Source: Candidatus Phyllobacterium onerii
Lineage (GTDB): Bacteria > Pseudomonadota > Alphaproteobacteria > Rhizobiales > Rhizobiaceae
Reading direction: 5' to 3'
Assembly (NCBI RefSeq): GCF_028331445.1
Contig: NZ_JAQMHX010000004.1
Location: 310,001-374,000, forward strand
DNA length: 64,000 nucleotides
Part shown: positions 51,413 to 60,054 of the stretch, piece after piece
Numbering within the stretch: the stretch's first letter is position 1
Layout of the letters: every line of letters begins with the position of its first letter
The notes under the pieces: generated by a model
Databases searched by the model: none
Told to the model about the DNA's origin: nothing
What the model saw: only the letters and a program-made list of their open reading frames with translations
Made by a program: the position numbers and the translations under genes

Positions 51413-52912
51413 TCAGGACGCTGAGTCCCGGCGGGAACGCCATTCGGCCAAGGATACCGGTTGATCCGGAATTCGAATCTCAAAACTTGTTCCCGCTCCA
51501 TCGCCGCCCCTTAGCTCAATCGTTCCCCCATGAGCTCGGACAAGCTCATGCACAATAGCAAGACCAAGGCCGGTGCCCCCCGATCGCGCCGACCCTTTGA
51601 AAGCGGTGAAGAGATTCTCGCGCGCCTTGGGAGGCAGACCCGGCCCAGTATCGTCAATGCCGATGATAGAGGTTGTGCCGATCTGCCCGGCGGTGATTGT
51701 CAATCGCTTGACCACGGACGGATCACTTCGGGTGTCGCTGGCCATAGCTTGAACCGAGTTGCGGCACAGATTGGAAATGACACGGAAGAATTGGTCCGGA
51801 TCGACATCGATTTCAAAGTCGGCCGGCACCAGGTTCTTGAATTCGATCTCGGATTTTGTGTCGAGGTTAAGCATCTCCTCGACGTCGCTGATGATCGTGC
51901 GCAACTTGACCCGCCGTCTCTGTGGCGGTGCTTCCTGTGTGCCGCCATAGGCGAGCACGGTCTGCGAATAATTGATCGCGCGATCGATGGTCCGCACCAG
52001 CTTGGGCACGAAACGCTGGATCGCCGGATCGCTGGTGTTTGCGAGGTGATCGGATATGAGCTGGGCCGAGGCCAGGATATTGCGCATGTCGTGGTTGATC
52101 TTGGAAACCGCCAAGCCTAGGTCGGCGAGATGTTTCTGTTCCGACAGCGTACGTTGCAACTGGTGCTGCATATCTGCGAGCTCCCGCTGGGCGATGCCGA
52201 GTTCGTCTTCGCGAGCTTCCGGCTTGATAATACGCTGCGGATCGTCAGGTGCCTGGGCAAAGGCCAGCATGTTGTCACTCATGCGCTGGATCGGTCGGAT
52301 CAGCAAGCGGCTGATCGTCAGGAAAACCAGGCCAGCGGTAATGAGCGAAATAAACAACGAGATCAGTGCGACATTCCCGGCATAGCGCAACATCGCATTC
52401 CGCAGCGGGGCGTCGGAGGTAAGGAGTTCGATAATCTTGCCGGTATCTCCGACCGGACCATAAACGCGGATAATTCGATGCCCGCCGTTGATTAGAGTAT
52501 CGAATGCATCGCGGATCATCGTAATCGGATCGGTGACAGTGATATCTATGTGCTTGTCCACTTTGGAAGGCATCTCCGATACCGCGAGAAGCCGGGAAGC
52601 TCCTTTTTCGCGCAGAACGATCGCTTTCGTTCCTGTCGCAAGAAGGACGTCATTCTGCACCGATTGCGGTACATTCTCACTATCGCTCGCAGCGAGCACG
52701 ACGCTCGCCGCAGCAACGGTGTTGAGCCGGTCGGAAAGCCAGCGAACACGCATATCTGCAATAATAGGTACGAAAATCATCACTTCTGCGAGAAGGCCGA
52801 ACAAGAGGGTGAGGCGTAGCAACTTGCCGGAAAGACGTTTCAGAACGGGCAAACGCCGACCGGCATGCAGAGGCACACTCGTGTTTTCTGGCTTTTGCTG
52901 AGTTGCCGTCAT
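51413..52912 (-). CDS. Sensor histidine kinase
   Basis: A 499-residue kinase. Two membrane helices (about 33-52 and 178-202) flank a periplasmic sensor of about 120 residues, then a HAMP-like segment (RLLIRPIQRMSDNMLAFAQ), a coiled coil, and a dimerisation/phosphotransfer helix with H274 in SKINHDMRNILASAQLISDH. The ATPase domain has the N box FRVISNLCRNSVQAM, the G1 box DDTGPGLPP and GGTGLGLAIV. No response regulator gene adjoins, so it is an orphan sensor. The phospholipase D-like gene is its operon partner, pointing to an envelope or lipid signal. Confidence 0.92.
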   Translation of the reverse strand: MTATQQKPENTSVPLHAGRRLPVLKRLSGKLLRLTLLFGLLAEVMIFVPIIADMRVRWLSDRLNTVAAASVVLAASDSENVPQSVQNDVLLATGTKAIVLREKGASRLLAVSEMPSKVDKHIDITVTDPITMIRDAFDTLINGGHRIIRVYGPVGDTGKIIELLTSDAPLRNAMLRYAGNVALISLFISLITAGLVFLTISRLLIRPIQRMSDNMLAFAQAPDDPQRIIKPEAREDELGIAQRELADMQHQLQRTLSEQKHLADLGLAVSKINHDMRNILASAQLISDHLANTSDPAIQRFVPKLVRTIDRAINYSQTVLAYGGTQEAPPQRRRVKLRTIISDVEEMLNLDTKSEIEFKNLVPADFEIDVDPDQFFRVISNLCRNSVQAMASDTRSDPSVVKRLTITAGQIGTTSIIGIDDTGPGLPPKARENLFTAFKGSARSGGTGLGLAIVHELVRAHGGTIELRGGDGAGTSFEIRIPDQPVSLAEWRSRRDSAS

Positions 52913-53006
52913 ATACGCTCCATCGGCATTCGATGTAGGTCAAATGCTTGCCCAGCACAATAAATCAGTTGCGTGGATTTGCCTATTTTTGAATCGCGTC
53001 AATCAA

Positions 53007-53035
53007 TTGACTTATCAGCATCGTGCCTCTATAAG
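53007..53035 (+). promoter_or_regulatory. Promoter of rpmH-rnpA
   Basis: TTGACT at 53007-53012 and TATAAG at 53030-53035 with a 17-base spacer, about 130 bases upstream of rpmH. It is the only near-consensus vegetative promoter before the housekeeping run. Confidence 0.7.
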
Positions 53036-53165
53036 CCGCGCACGTCCGGGCTGACCGCCCCCACGACGAATATCGACGGCATATTCGCATATGCTAACGG
53101 CGGTCCTGATATGCTCCTGTCAAGAACAGACCACAAGAAGGGCCGCACACCGCGGTATTTAACAA

Positions 53166-53300
53166 ATGAAGCGTACTTATCAGCCATCCAAGCTTGTCCG
53201 CGCACGTCGCCATGGGTTCCGTGCCCGTATGGCAACGGCAGGCGGCCGCAAGGTTATTGCAGCGCGTCGCGCTCGCGGTCGCAAGCGGTTGTCGGCATAA
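53166..53300 (+). CDS. rpmH: 50S ribosomal protein L34
   Basis: A 44-residue, strongly basic protein, [20 protein letters not shown] at the start, matching L34 throughout. It is encoded 47 bases upstream of rnpA as in most bacteria. L34 sits near the peptide exit tunnel of the large ribosomal subunit. Confidence 0.98.
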   Translation: MKRTYQPSKLVRARRHGFRARMATAGGRKVIAARRARGRKRLSA

Positions 53301-53347
53301 GGCATTCCGCGCAGACTTGTGCGGTTGGCCAGAGTTGGCACTATAGA

Positions 53348-53710
53348 ATGAATGAGCAAAAACCACTCCGCCTTCGCAAGAGAGCGGAGTTTTTGGCTGT
53401 CCGAAACGGAGAAAAGCGCCGCGGCGTCTACTTTCTTGTCGAAGTCAAAGAGCGAGAGGACCAGGTTGGACCCCCGCGCGTAGGTTTCACGGTCACCAAA
53501 AAGAACGGGAATGCTGTTATCCGCAATCGCATCAAGCGGCGTCTCAGAGAGGCGGTGCGCGTCAATGTTGCTGATGACATGCAAGCTGGAACCGACTATG
53601 TGATCGTTGCTCGCCGCGATGCGCTGAACGCGCCGTTCGCTGACTTGACGCGGGAACTCTCCAAACGGGTTTCCAGGAAAATATTGACCCGGCGTTCGAC
53701 AAAGCCTTGA
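53348..53710 (+). CDS. rnpA: Ribonuclease P protein component
   Basis: A 120-residue basic protein from the ATG at 53348 ([15 protein letters not shown]). The RNR motif of the family ([15 protein letters not shown]) is present at about 58-72. With the RNA subunit it trims the 5' leader of tRNA precursors. The long open frame upstream runs through rpmH and is not coding. It precedes yidC in the usual order. Confidence 0.97.
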   Translation: MNEQKPLRLRKRAEFLAVRNGEKRRGVYFLVEVKEREDQVGPPRVGFTVTKKNGNAVIRNRIKRRLREAVRVNVADDMQAGTDYVIVARRDALNAPFADLTRELSKRVSRKILTRRSTKP

Positions 53711-53743
53711 CAGGTACCCGCGAACCCGACCCAAGGACTGACA

Positions 53744-55597
53744 ATGGAAACCAACCGTAATTTCTTCATCACCATTGCCTTGTCCATTGTGATCCTGACG
53801 CTTTGGCAGGTGTTCTATATGAACCCCAAGATCGAAGCGCAGCGCGAACAGGCCCAGATCGAGGCTACGCGGCAAGGACAAACGCGTGTTGACGGACAGG
53901 CGAGCACGCCGGCCGGCACTGCCACCAACGGCAATGCAGCAAATAATCTCCCGTCTTCGTCCCCAGCTACTCCCACTGCAAATGTCCCAGGCCAGTCGCA
54001 AGATGCTGCGCAGGCCGGTAGTCTCACGCGCGCCGCCGCGCTCGGCCAGACACAGCGTATCAAGATCGACACACCCAGCCTTGGCGGCTCGATCAGCCTG
54101 ACCGGAGCGCGGCTCGATGATTTGCAGCTGAAGCATTATCACGAGACTGTCGACGATAATTCGCCAAACATCGAGTTGCTAAGCCCTGCGCAGATGGCCG
54201 ATGGCCAGTTTGTTGAGGTCGGGTTCGCGGGAAATGATCTGACCGGTACCGTCCCAGGCCCGACGACCGTTTGGACCCGCGAGGGCAACAACGATTTGAC
54301 GGCGTCCACACCTGTTACGCTGTCCTATACCAATGAGAAGGGTCTGGTCTTCAAACGGACGATCAGTGTCGACGAGAACTACATGTTCACAGTCAAGGAC
54401 GCTGTGACCAACACGACCTCAGCACCTGTTTCGCTGGCCTCTTACGGACGTGTGACGCGCTTTTCGAAGCCTCTGCATCCAAGCACCTACGTGCTGCATG
54501 AGGGCCCGATTGGCGTGGTCAACGACAAACTGATCGAATACAAGTTTGCCGCAATTGAAAAAGAGCGCGAAGTTGCGCCGGATCGTTCGACCACCGGCGG
54601 ATGGGTTGGAATTACCGACAAGTACTGGGCCGCTGCGCTCGTTCCAGCACAGGCAACGCCGTTCAAGATTCGCTTTTCATATTTCGATGATGGACGCCCG
54701 CGCTATCAAAGCGACTATCTGTCTGATCCGACGACAATTCAGCCGGGTCAGTCTGCGTCGACCGACAATCTCATATTCGCAGGCGCGAAAGAGGTCGGCA
54801 GAATCAACGCCTACATGAACGATCTGCATATTCCACTCTTCAAGAATCTGATCGATTGGGGCTGGTTCTATTTTATTACCGAGCCGATGTTCTATCTTAT
54901 CGACTGGCTTTACAAAGCTATTGGAAACTTCGGTGTGGCCATCCTGGTCGTGACCGTGATCTTGAAGGGTTTGTTCTTCCCGCTTGCCAACAAGTCTTAT
55001 GCCTCTATGGCGAGGATGAAGCTGGTACAGCCGAAGATGACCGAAATCCGCGAGAAGTATGCGGATGACAAGGTCAAGCAGCAGCAAGCCATGATGGAAT
55101 TGTACAAGACGGAGAAGATCAATCCGATTGCCGGCTGTTGGCCTGTCTTGATTCAGATTCCGGTTTTCTTTGCGCTCTACAAGGTCCTCTATGTCACCAT
55201 AGAAATGCGTCACGCGCCGTTCTTTGGCTGGATCCAGGATCTGGCTGCTCCAGATCCGACATCTTTGTTCAATCTCTTCGGCCTTATCCCATGGGCAGTC
55301 CCTGCTTTCCTGATGATCGGCGTCTGGCCTTTGATCATGGGCGTCACGATGTTCCTGCAGATGCGCATGAACCCGACACCGCCGGATCCGACCCAGCAAA
55401 TGATCTTTAACTGGATGCCGCTAATCTTCACGTTCATGTTGTCAAGCTTCCCCGCAGGGTTGGTTATCTACTGGGCGTGGAACAACACGCTTTCGATCAC
55501 GCAACAGGCGATCATCATGAAGCGCCAGGGGGTCAAGGTCGAATTGTGGGACAATCTCACAGGGCTTTTCCGCAAGAAGCCGAAACCCGCCGAATAG
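53744..55597 (+). CDS. yidC: Membrane protein insertase YidC
   Basis: A 617-residue protein with an N-terminal membrane helix (FFITIALSIVILTLWQVFYM), a large periplasmic beta-rich domain (about 80-370) and the conserved 60-kDa inner membrane core of five helices from about 380. Characteristic sequences include NFGVAILVVTVILKGLFFPL, MARMKLVQPKMTEIREKY and PAGLVIYWAWNNTLSITQQ. The Arg in the membrane core, needed to bind client proteins, is expected in this region. It inserts proteins into the inner membrane alone or with SecYEG. A terminator follows. Confidence 0.97.
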   Translation: METNRNFFITIALSIVILTLWQVFYMNPKIEAQREQAQIEATRQGQTRVDGQASTPAGTATNGNAANNLPSSSPATPTANVPGQSQDAAQAGSLTRAAALGQTQRIKIDTPSLGGSISLTGARLDDLQLKHYHETVDDNSPNIELLSPAQMADGQFVEVGFAGNDLTGTVPGPTTVWTREGNNDLTASTPVTLSYTNEKGLVFKRTISVDENYMFTVKDAVTNTTSAPVSLASYGRVTRFSKPLHPSTYVLHEGPIGVVNDKLIEYKFAAIEKEREVAPDRSTTGGWVGITDKYWAAALVPAQATPFKIRFSYFDDGRPRYQSDYLSDPTTIQPGQSASTDNLIFAGAKEVGRINAYMNDLHIPLFKNLIDWGWFYFITEPMFYLIDWLYKAIGNFGVAILVVTVILKGLFFPLANKSYASMARMKLVQPKMTEIREKYADDKVKQQQAMMELYKTEKINPIAGCWPVLIQIPVFFALYKVLYVTIEMRHAPFFGWIQDLAAPDPTSLFNLFGLIPWAVPAFLMIGVWPLIMGVTMFLQMRMNPTPPDPTQQMIFNWMPLIFTFMLSSFPAGLVIYWAWNNTLSITQQAIIMKRQGVKVELWDNLTGLFRKKPKPAE

Positions 55598-55623
55598 CAA
55601 CGAACCGCTAAACTATTCAGAAG

Positions 55624-55654
55624 GCCCCCGGCTTGATCGGGGGCTTTTCTTTTG
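55624..55654 (+). terminator. Rho-independent terminator after yidC
   Basis: GCCCCCG (55624-55630) pairs with CGGGGGC (55638-55644) and is followed by TTTTCTTTT. Some transcription may read through into engB. Confidence 0.85.
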
Positions 55655-55723
55655 CGCGGTTGACAAGCCTCCCATAAACATTGATTGCAAGCATGGCCGT
55701 CTGCGGCGAATGGATGGAAGAAA

Positions 55724-56404
55724 TTGAGCGAAACGCAGCAAAACATCAACAGGCTCATCGAGAAGGGCAGAATGCTCTTCGCACAGGGCTGGATTTTTAT
55801 CCGCGGCGTTCCTGCGATGAAATTCCTGCCGCCGGAGGGCCCGCTCGAAATCGCGTTCGCCGGGCGTTCCAACGTCGGCAAATCGTCTTTGATCAACGCG
55901 ATTATCGGCCAGAAGGGGTTGGCCCGAACATCGAATACACCTGGACGGACACAGGAGCTCAACTATTTCGTTCCAGATGGCCATTCAGGCGAAGACGGCG
56001 ATCTTCCTCCCCTCGCGGTCGTGGATATGCCGGGGTATGGATTCGCTGAAGCGCCCAAAGAACAGGTCGATGCCTGGACACGGCTGGTTTTCGATTATTT
56101 GCGCGGACGTACGACGCTCAAGCGTGTCTACCTCCTGATCGATGCCCGCCACGGCGTGAAGAAGAATGACGCCGAGGTATTGGACCTGCTCGATCGAGCC
56201 GCTGTATCTTACCAGATCGTCTTGACCAAGATCGACAAGATCAAACCCGCCGGCGTTCCGCGTTTGATCGAAGAGACATTACAGGCCATCAAAAAGCGCG
56301 CCGCGGCCTATCCGGAAATCCTGGCGACATCGTCTGAAAAGGGCGCAGGGCTCGATGAACTCCGGGCGGCAATTGCCCAGCTTCTCGAGGAACAGCGTAA
56401 ATAA
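55724..56404 (+). CDS. engB: GTP-binding protein EngB/YihA
   Basis: A ribosome-biogenesis GTPase of about 226 residues. G1 [10 protein letters not shown]3 [13 protein letters not shown] and G4 [11 protein letters not shown] are all present, together with [14 protein letters not shown] for G2. A TTG start at 55724, preceded by GGAAG, is proposed; the TTG at 55685 and the ATG at 55772 are alternatives. It assists assembly of the 50S subunit. It follows yidC as in many Rhizobiales. Confidence 0.95.
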   Translation: MSETQQNINRLIEKGRMLFAQGWIFIRGVPAMKFLPPEGPLEIAFAGRSNVGKSSLINAIIGQKGLARTSNTPGRTQELNYFVPDGHSGEDGDLPPLAVVDMPGYGFAEAPKEQVDAWTRLVFDYLRGRTTLKRVYLLIDARHGVKKNDAEVLDLLDRAAVSYQIVLTKIDKIKPAGVPRLIEETLQAIKKRAAAYPEILATSSEKGAGLDELRAAIAQLLEEQRK

Positions 56405-56439
56405 AAAAAGCCCCACGCGATCCGGCGGATCGGCGGGGC
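56403..56439 (-). terminator. Terminator of the fasciclin gene (minus strand)
   Basis: On the minus strand, GCCCC (56439-56435) and GGGGC (56414-56410) close a stem with internal pairing CGATCC/GGATCG and are followed by a run of seven T at 56409-56403. It also sits just past the engB stop. Confidence 0.8.
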
Positions 56440-56482
56440 AAAAGCCTGGCGCACTCTGCGCAAATGAACCAGGCGTCTCTGA

Positions 56483-57034
56483 CTACATTTTTGGCAGGAG
56501 AACCTTGTCGATCACATGGATGACGCCGTTCGATTGCTTGACATTTGCGATGGTAACGGTAGCCACCGTTCCATTTTCATCGGTCAGAGTAAGCTTCTTG
56601 CCCTTGTACTTGGCGGTCCAAACGCATCCACCGACCGTCTTTACTGGATGAGCGCCGTCGTCATCGTCGATCATCTTCATGATGGCCTTCGATGAAGCGT
56701 CGGCAGCAACGACGTGACAGGTGAGGATCTTCGCCAACTTGTCCTTATTTTCAGGCTTCAGCAGCGTCTCGACGGTGCCTTTCGGAAGCTCGGCAAATGC
56801 TTCATTTGTGGGGGCGAATACCGTAAAAGGTCCCTTACCCTCAAGTGTTTCGACAAGGCCGGCCGCTTTGACTGCAGCCACCAGTGTTGTGTGATCCTTG
56901 GAGTTCACGGCATTTTCAATGATATTCTTGTTCTCGTACATGGCCGCACCGCCGACCGTCGGGTTCTTGGCGTACGCAGTTCCGGCAACCAACATGGCCG
57001 AAAGTGCGATCAGGCCCAATGATTTCTTCAACAT
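56483..57034 (-). CDS. Fasciclin-domain secreted protein
   Basis: A 183-residue exported protein: signal peptide (LKKSLGLIALSAMLVAGTAY, cleaved near AYA) followed by one fasciclin (FAS1) domain, with the H1 motif FTVFAPTNEAFAELP and the H2 motif NGVIHVIDKVLLP. FAS1 proteins mediate adhesion or bind sugars and haem-like ligands outside the cell. It lies downstream of the sigma/anti-sigma pair on the same strand, separated by 95 bases and an ECF-like promoter candidate, so it is a plausible target of that sigma factor. Confidence 0.92.
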   Translation of the reverse strand: MLKKSLGLIALSAMLVAGTAYAKNPTVGGAAMYENKNIIENAVNSKDHTTLVAAVKAAGLVETLEGKGPFTVFAPTNEAFAELPKGTVETLLKPENKDKLAKILTCHVVAADASSKAIMKMIDDDDGAHPVKTVGGCVWTAKYKGKKLTLTDENGTVATVTIANVKQSNGVIHVIDKVLLPKM

Positions 57035-57080
57035 AATTCATCTCCATTGTTTGTTTCCCCTCAGGTGAGGACAGATGGAG

Positions 57081-57107
57081 ATACGGGAGGTTGGAGGCTT
57101 AAGTTTC
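57081..57107 (-). promoter_or_regulatory. Candidate ECF-type promoter of the fasciclin gene
   Basis: On the minus strand GAAAC (57107-57103) and CGTAT (57085-57081) are separated by 17 bases, 47 bases before the fasciclin ATG. The pattern is that of ECF sigma promoters. It is a single match by eye, so tentative. Confidence 0.4.
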
Positions 57108-57112
57108 AGAAG

Positions 57113-57128
57113 GCGTTAAAATTAACGC
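57113..57128. terminator. Short hairpin after the anti-sigma gene
   Basis: GCGTTAA (57113-57119) pairs with TTAACGC (57122-57128), just past the anti-sigma stop. No T-run follows, so it may be a weak terminator or a regulatory hairpin. Confidence 0.35.
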
Positions 57129-57129
57129 T

Positions 57130-57840
57130 CTAAATTTTACGCACGATACCCGCAGCGACAATTGGGCCGGTAGGCGCACCGCCTGGTGCACCTCCGACGG
57201 GCTCTACAGTCAGCGCCAGTGTCGTGCCGTCACGCAGCTTGGCGAGTAGTGGCGACGATAGGTTGAATTCTGTCACTTGCGGCGAAACCATCAGGCCGAG
57301 GGAGACGGGCGCTTCATTGCCGGCGATCAGCCAAAGTTCAAGCGAGCGGTCCTTCGGCATGTCGCCGCTGACGACGGTTACTTTCAGTTTTTTGGTCTGG
57401 TCATCAAAAATCGCCAGCGTGTGGACGCTGCTGCCTTGTGTCTCCATCGATGCGACCAGTTGCTCGCTGATCCGGGCAGGGCGCTCGATCAAATCACGGC
57501 CAATTCCGATCACAGCAAAAGCAAGTGCGGCGAAGGCCAGGCCGCGCCAAAAGGCAATATTGTTCCAGAATGACGAGCTGGAGGCTACTTCGATGGCAAA
57601 GAGGCGTTGATCGATCCGGCTCTTCAGCTGTTGCGGAGCTTGCGCCGCATCGTATTCATCGTTGAGAGGGTCGAATTGAGTCTGCCAGCGTGCAACCAGT
57701 TCCGCAAACGGCTTGTCCGTTTCTATACGGCGCGCAACCTCCCGGCGCTCCTGTTCGGGGAGCACACCCAACACATATTCGGCGGCGATGAAATCATCGC
57801 CCTCCGGTATCATGTTGTCATCGGGTTCAGTCGGGCTCAT
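57130..57840 (-). CDS. Anti-sigma factor (RskA/anti-sigma-K type)
   Basis: A 236-residue protein from the ATG at 57840, which overlaps the sigma stop (ATGA). It has a cytoplasmic helical part (DFIAAEYVLGVLPEQERREV), one membrane helix (about 92-110, FWRGLAFAALAFAVIGIG) and a C-terminal RskA-type extracytoplasmic domain (LKVTVVSGDMPKDRSLELWL and MVSPQVTEFNLSSPLL). It should bind and hold the sigma factor encoded before it. The zinc-binding HxxxCxxC of many anti-sigmas is absent. Confidence 0.9.
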   Translation of the reverse strand: MSPTEPDDNMIPEGDDFIAAEYVLGVLPEQERREVARRIETDKPFAELVARWQTQFDPLNDEYDAAQAPQQLKSRIDQRLFAIEVASSSSFWNNIAFWRGLAFAALAFAVIGIGRDLIERPARISEQLVASMETQGSSVHTLAIFDDQTKKLKVTVVSGDMPKDRSLELWLIAGNEAPVSLGLMVSPQVTEFNLSSPLLAKLRDGTTLALTVEPVGGAPGGAPTGPIVAAGIVRKI

Positions 57841-58376
57841 CCCTCTAGGCATTCCTTCAGTTTTATCAGGCTGCGGCGCAGCCAGGTTCTCATTGTATTC
57901 AACGGCACATTATGGCGGCTGGCCAATGCCTCGTAACTGTCGCCATTCAGGTAGGCGCCACGGACGGCCGCTGCTCTGTCTGCCTCCAGCTGGCCGAGGC
58001 AATCATAGATCCGTTGCGCTTCCCCACTGGCGACGGCAGCCTGTTCGGGATTGGGTGACGGCTCGGACACCTCTGCAGCCTGATCCAATTCAACAGCTGC
58101 AGGCTTGCGGGACCGCAATACGTCGATGCAGTGATTGCGGGCGATCGCCACCAGCCATGAAATAGGACTGGTATCCGCGACGGCGAATCGGCCCGCCTTG
58201 TTCCAAATCTTGACGTAGATGTCCTGTAGCGCGTCTTCTGCTTCCGTTCGATTACCCAAGACACGCAGGCATACACCAAAAAGTTTCGCGCTTGTGGCGG
58301 CATACAGCACATCGAAGGCCGCGCGGTCCCGTAGCGAAACTCGCGAGATCAGCTCCGATATGCCTTCAGGCGTCAT
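57837..58376 (-). CDS. ECF RNA polymerase sigma factor
   Basis: A 179-residue sigma factor: region 2 (LFGVCLRVLGNRTEAEDALQ, DIYVKIWNKAGRF) and region 4 (LNGDSYEALASRHNVPLNTM, RTWLRRSLIKLKECLEG), the typical ECF two-domain layout. It is co-translated with the anti-sigma factor and likely drives the fasciclin gene and perhaps itself. The SigK/RskA layout predicts activation by an envelope or redox signal. Confidence 0.93.
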   Translation of the reverse strand: MTPEGISELISRVSLRDRAAFDVLYAATSAKLFGVCLRVLGNRTEAEDALQDIYVKIWNKAGRFAVADTSPISWLVAIARNHCIDVLRSRKPAAVELDQAAEVSEPSPNPEQAAVASGEAQRIYDCLGQLEADRAAAVRGAYLNGDSYEALASRHNVPLNTMRTWLRRSLIKLKECLEG

Positions 58377-58408
58377 ACAGATGGCGTTTCCAACTCTTAT
58401 CGCTCAAT

Positions 58409-58437
58409 TTAAATCTGCCGAGGGGTTGCGCTGTCAA
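58409..58437 (-). promoter_or_regulatory. Possible vegetative promoter of the sigma factor gene
   Basis: On the minus strand TTGACA (58437-58432) and ATTTAA (58414-58409) with a 17-base spacer, upstream of the sigma start at 58376. The -10 is poor. Confidence 0.4.
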
Positions 58438-58537
58438 TGGCAGATGAAAAAAACGTCTGCCAATGGCCTAAATCATGTTTGCCCGAAACCGTCTTTAGCG
58501 TTAAGAACCCCCGTCCTTCCCAAGCTGGAGCTTGCGC

Positions 58538-59440
58538 ATGTCCTCCACATCCGACGCCGACCACACTGCTGAAATCCAGGCAAGTCTGCTTTCCGCTGCT
58601 CTGCCCTATATGCAGCGTTATGAAAACAAGACTGTCGTCGTAAAATATGGTGGCCATGCCATGGGTGACGCGGCTCTCGGCAAGGCGTTTGCCCGCGACA
58701 TAGCGCTTCTCAAGCAGTCCGGTATAAATCCCATCGTTGTCCACGGCGGCGGACCGCAGATCGCATCCATGCTGGCACGCATGGGCATCGAGTCCAAGTT
58801 CGAGGGGGGACTGCGCGTAACCGACGCGAAGACGCTCGAAATCGTCGAAATGGTGCTCGCTGGCTCGATCAACAAGGAAATCGTTGCTTTGATCAATGCC
58901 GAGGGCGAATGGGCAATCGGCCTGTGCGGCAAGGATGGCAATATGGTCTTTGCCGAAAAGGCGAAAAAGACCATCATCGATCCCGATTCCAACATCGAGA
59001 AGATCGTCGACCTCGGATTTGTCGGCGAGCCGGTAGAAGTCGACCGCACGCTGCTCGACCTTCTCGCTCGTTCCGAGATGATACCCGTCATTGCGCCTGT
59101 AGCGCCCGGGCGTGATGGCCACACTTACAATATCAATGCGGATACGTTTGCTGGCGCTATCGCCGGCGCACTTGCCGCCTCTCGCCTTTTGTTTCTGACG
59201 GACGTTCCCGGTGTTCTCGACAAGGACAAGCAGCTTATCAAGGAACTTTCCGTCGCGCAGGCACGTGCTCTGATCAAGGACGGCACCATATCCGGCGGTA
59301 TGATCCCGAAGGTCGAAACCTGTATCGATGCGATCAATCGCGGTGTTGAGGGCGTGGTCATCCTTAATGGCAAGACTCCTCATTCGGTTCTGCTCGAACT
59401 TTTCACAGAACGCGGTGCGGGAACGCTACTCGTTCCCTAG
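58538..59440 (+). CDS. argB: Acetylglutamate kinase
   Basis: A 300-residue kinase from the ATG at 58538, preceded by GGAG; an in-frame TTG six bases earlier is less likely. It has the amino acid kinase fold signatures [24 protein letters not shown] and [20 protein letters not shown]. It phosphorylates N-acetylglutamate in arginine synthesis and is usually feedback-inhibited by arginine. In Brucella- and Rhizobium-type genomes, from memory, it directly follows engB; here the sigma cassette lies between. Confidence 0.96.
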   Translation: MSSTSDADHTAEIQASLLSAALPYMQRYENKTVVVKYGGHAMGDAALGKAFARDIALLKQSGINPIVVHGGGPQIASMLARMGIESKFEGGLRVTDAKTLEIVEMVLAGSINKEIVALINAEGEWAIGLCGKDGNMVFAEKAKKTIIDPDSNIEKIVDLGFVGEPVEVDRTLLDLLARSEMIPVIAPVAPGRDGHTYNINADTFAGAIAGALAASRLLFLTDVPGVLDKDKQLIKELSVAQARALIKDGTISGGMIPKVETCIDAINRGVEGVVILNGKTPHSVLLELFTERGAGTLLVP

Positions 59441-59454
59441 GTTCCTGGCCCTGA

Positions 59455-59937
59455 TCACTTCTTGAGATGATCGAGCGGGATTTTCCCGGGCCCTTTGATA
59501 TTCTGCAGCACCAGTTGGGTATGCACATCTCGGACGCCCTTCAATCGCATCAGCCGGTGCATGACGAAAGCGTTGAGATCGTCCACGGTGGGCACCATGA
59601 CGTGCAGGAGAAAATCATGTTCTCCGGTCATGGTCCAGCAAGACGAAACCTCGTCCATGCGCTGAATTTCCGCGATAAAGCGCTCGGGAGAATCGTCGCT
59701 ATGGGTGTTGAGACGCACCTGTATGAAGACTTCCACCATCAGTCCGATGGATCGTCTGTCGATGGTGGCTGCAAAGCCTTTGATAACCCCGCTTTCCTGC
59801 AACTGCTCGAACCGTCGGGCGCAGGGCGTGGCGGACAGGCCGATCAATTGGGCGAGGTCGGTTATCGCAACGCGCCCATTGCTTTGCAGAATCTGCAGCA
59901 TCTTGATTTCGAAGTCGCTGAATTGAGGTGAAGTCAC
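59455..59937 (-). CDS. Lrp/AsnC-family regulator
   Basis: A 160-residue Lrp-type regulator: helix-turn-helix ITDLAQLIGLSATPCARRFE at about 20-45 and a RAM ligand-binding domain (VEVFIQVRLNTHSD, SCWTMTGEHDFLLHVMVP). It is divergent from phhA across 117 bases with two symmetrical sites, so it is a good candidate activator or repressor of phenylalanine hydroxylase. It converges with argB, 14 bases between stops. Confidence 0.92.
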   Translation of the reverse strand: MTSPQFSDFEIKMLQILQSNGRVAITDLAQLIGLSATPCARRFEQLQESGVIKGFAATIDRRSIGLMVEVFIQVRLNTHSDDSPERFIAEIQRMDEVSSCWTMTGEHDFLLHVMVPTVDDLNAFVMHRLMRLKGVRDVHTQLVLQNIKGPGKIPLDHLKK

Positions 59938-59950
59938 TCAAAATTCTCCC

Positions 59951-59998
59951 TATGATTTGTTAATTAACTCATAATGATGCTTAACGCAGCTGATTAAG
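59951..59998. promoter_or_regulatory. Lrp-type sites between lrp and phhA
   Basis: GTTAATTAAC (59959-59968) is a perfect palindrome within a wider imperfect dyad, and CTTAA-N9-TTAAG (59980-59998) is a second dyad. Both lie in the divergent control region and fit Lrp/AsnC binding, which favours AT-rich dyads. Confidence 0.5.
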
Positions 59999-60054
59999 TC
60001 AAATCCTCTCATTTCCCCATCGTATCCTCCTGGAAACCAATCAAGGAGGAAACG

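Noticed and set aside
53180-54142. 320-codon open frame on the minus strand over rpmH, rnpA and yidC
   Set aside because: Antisense to three conserved genes; chance open frame.
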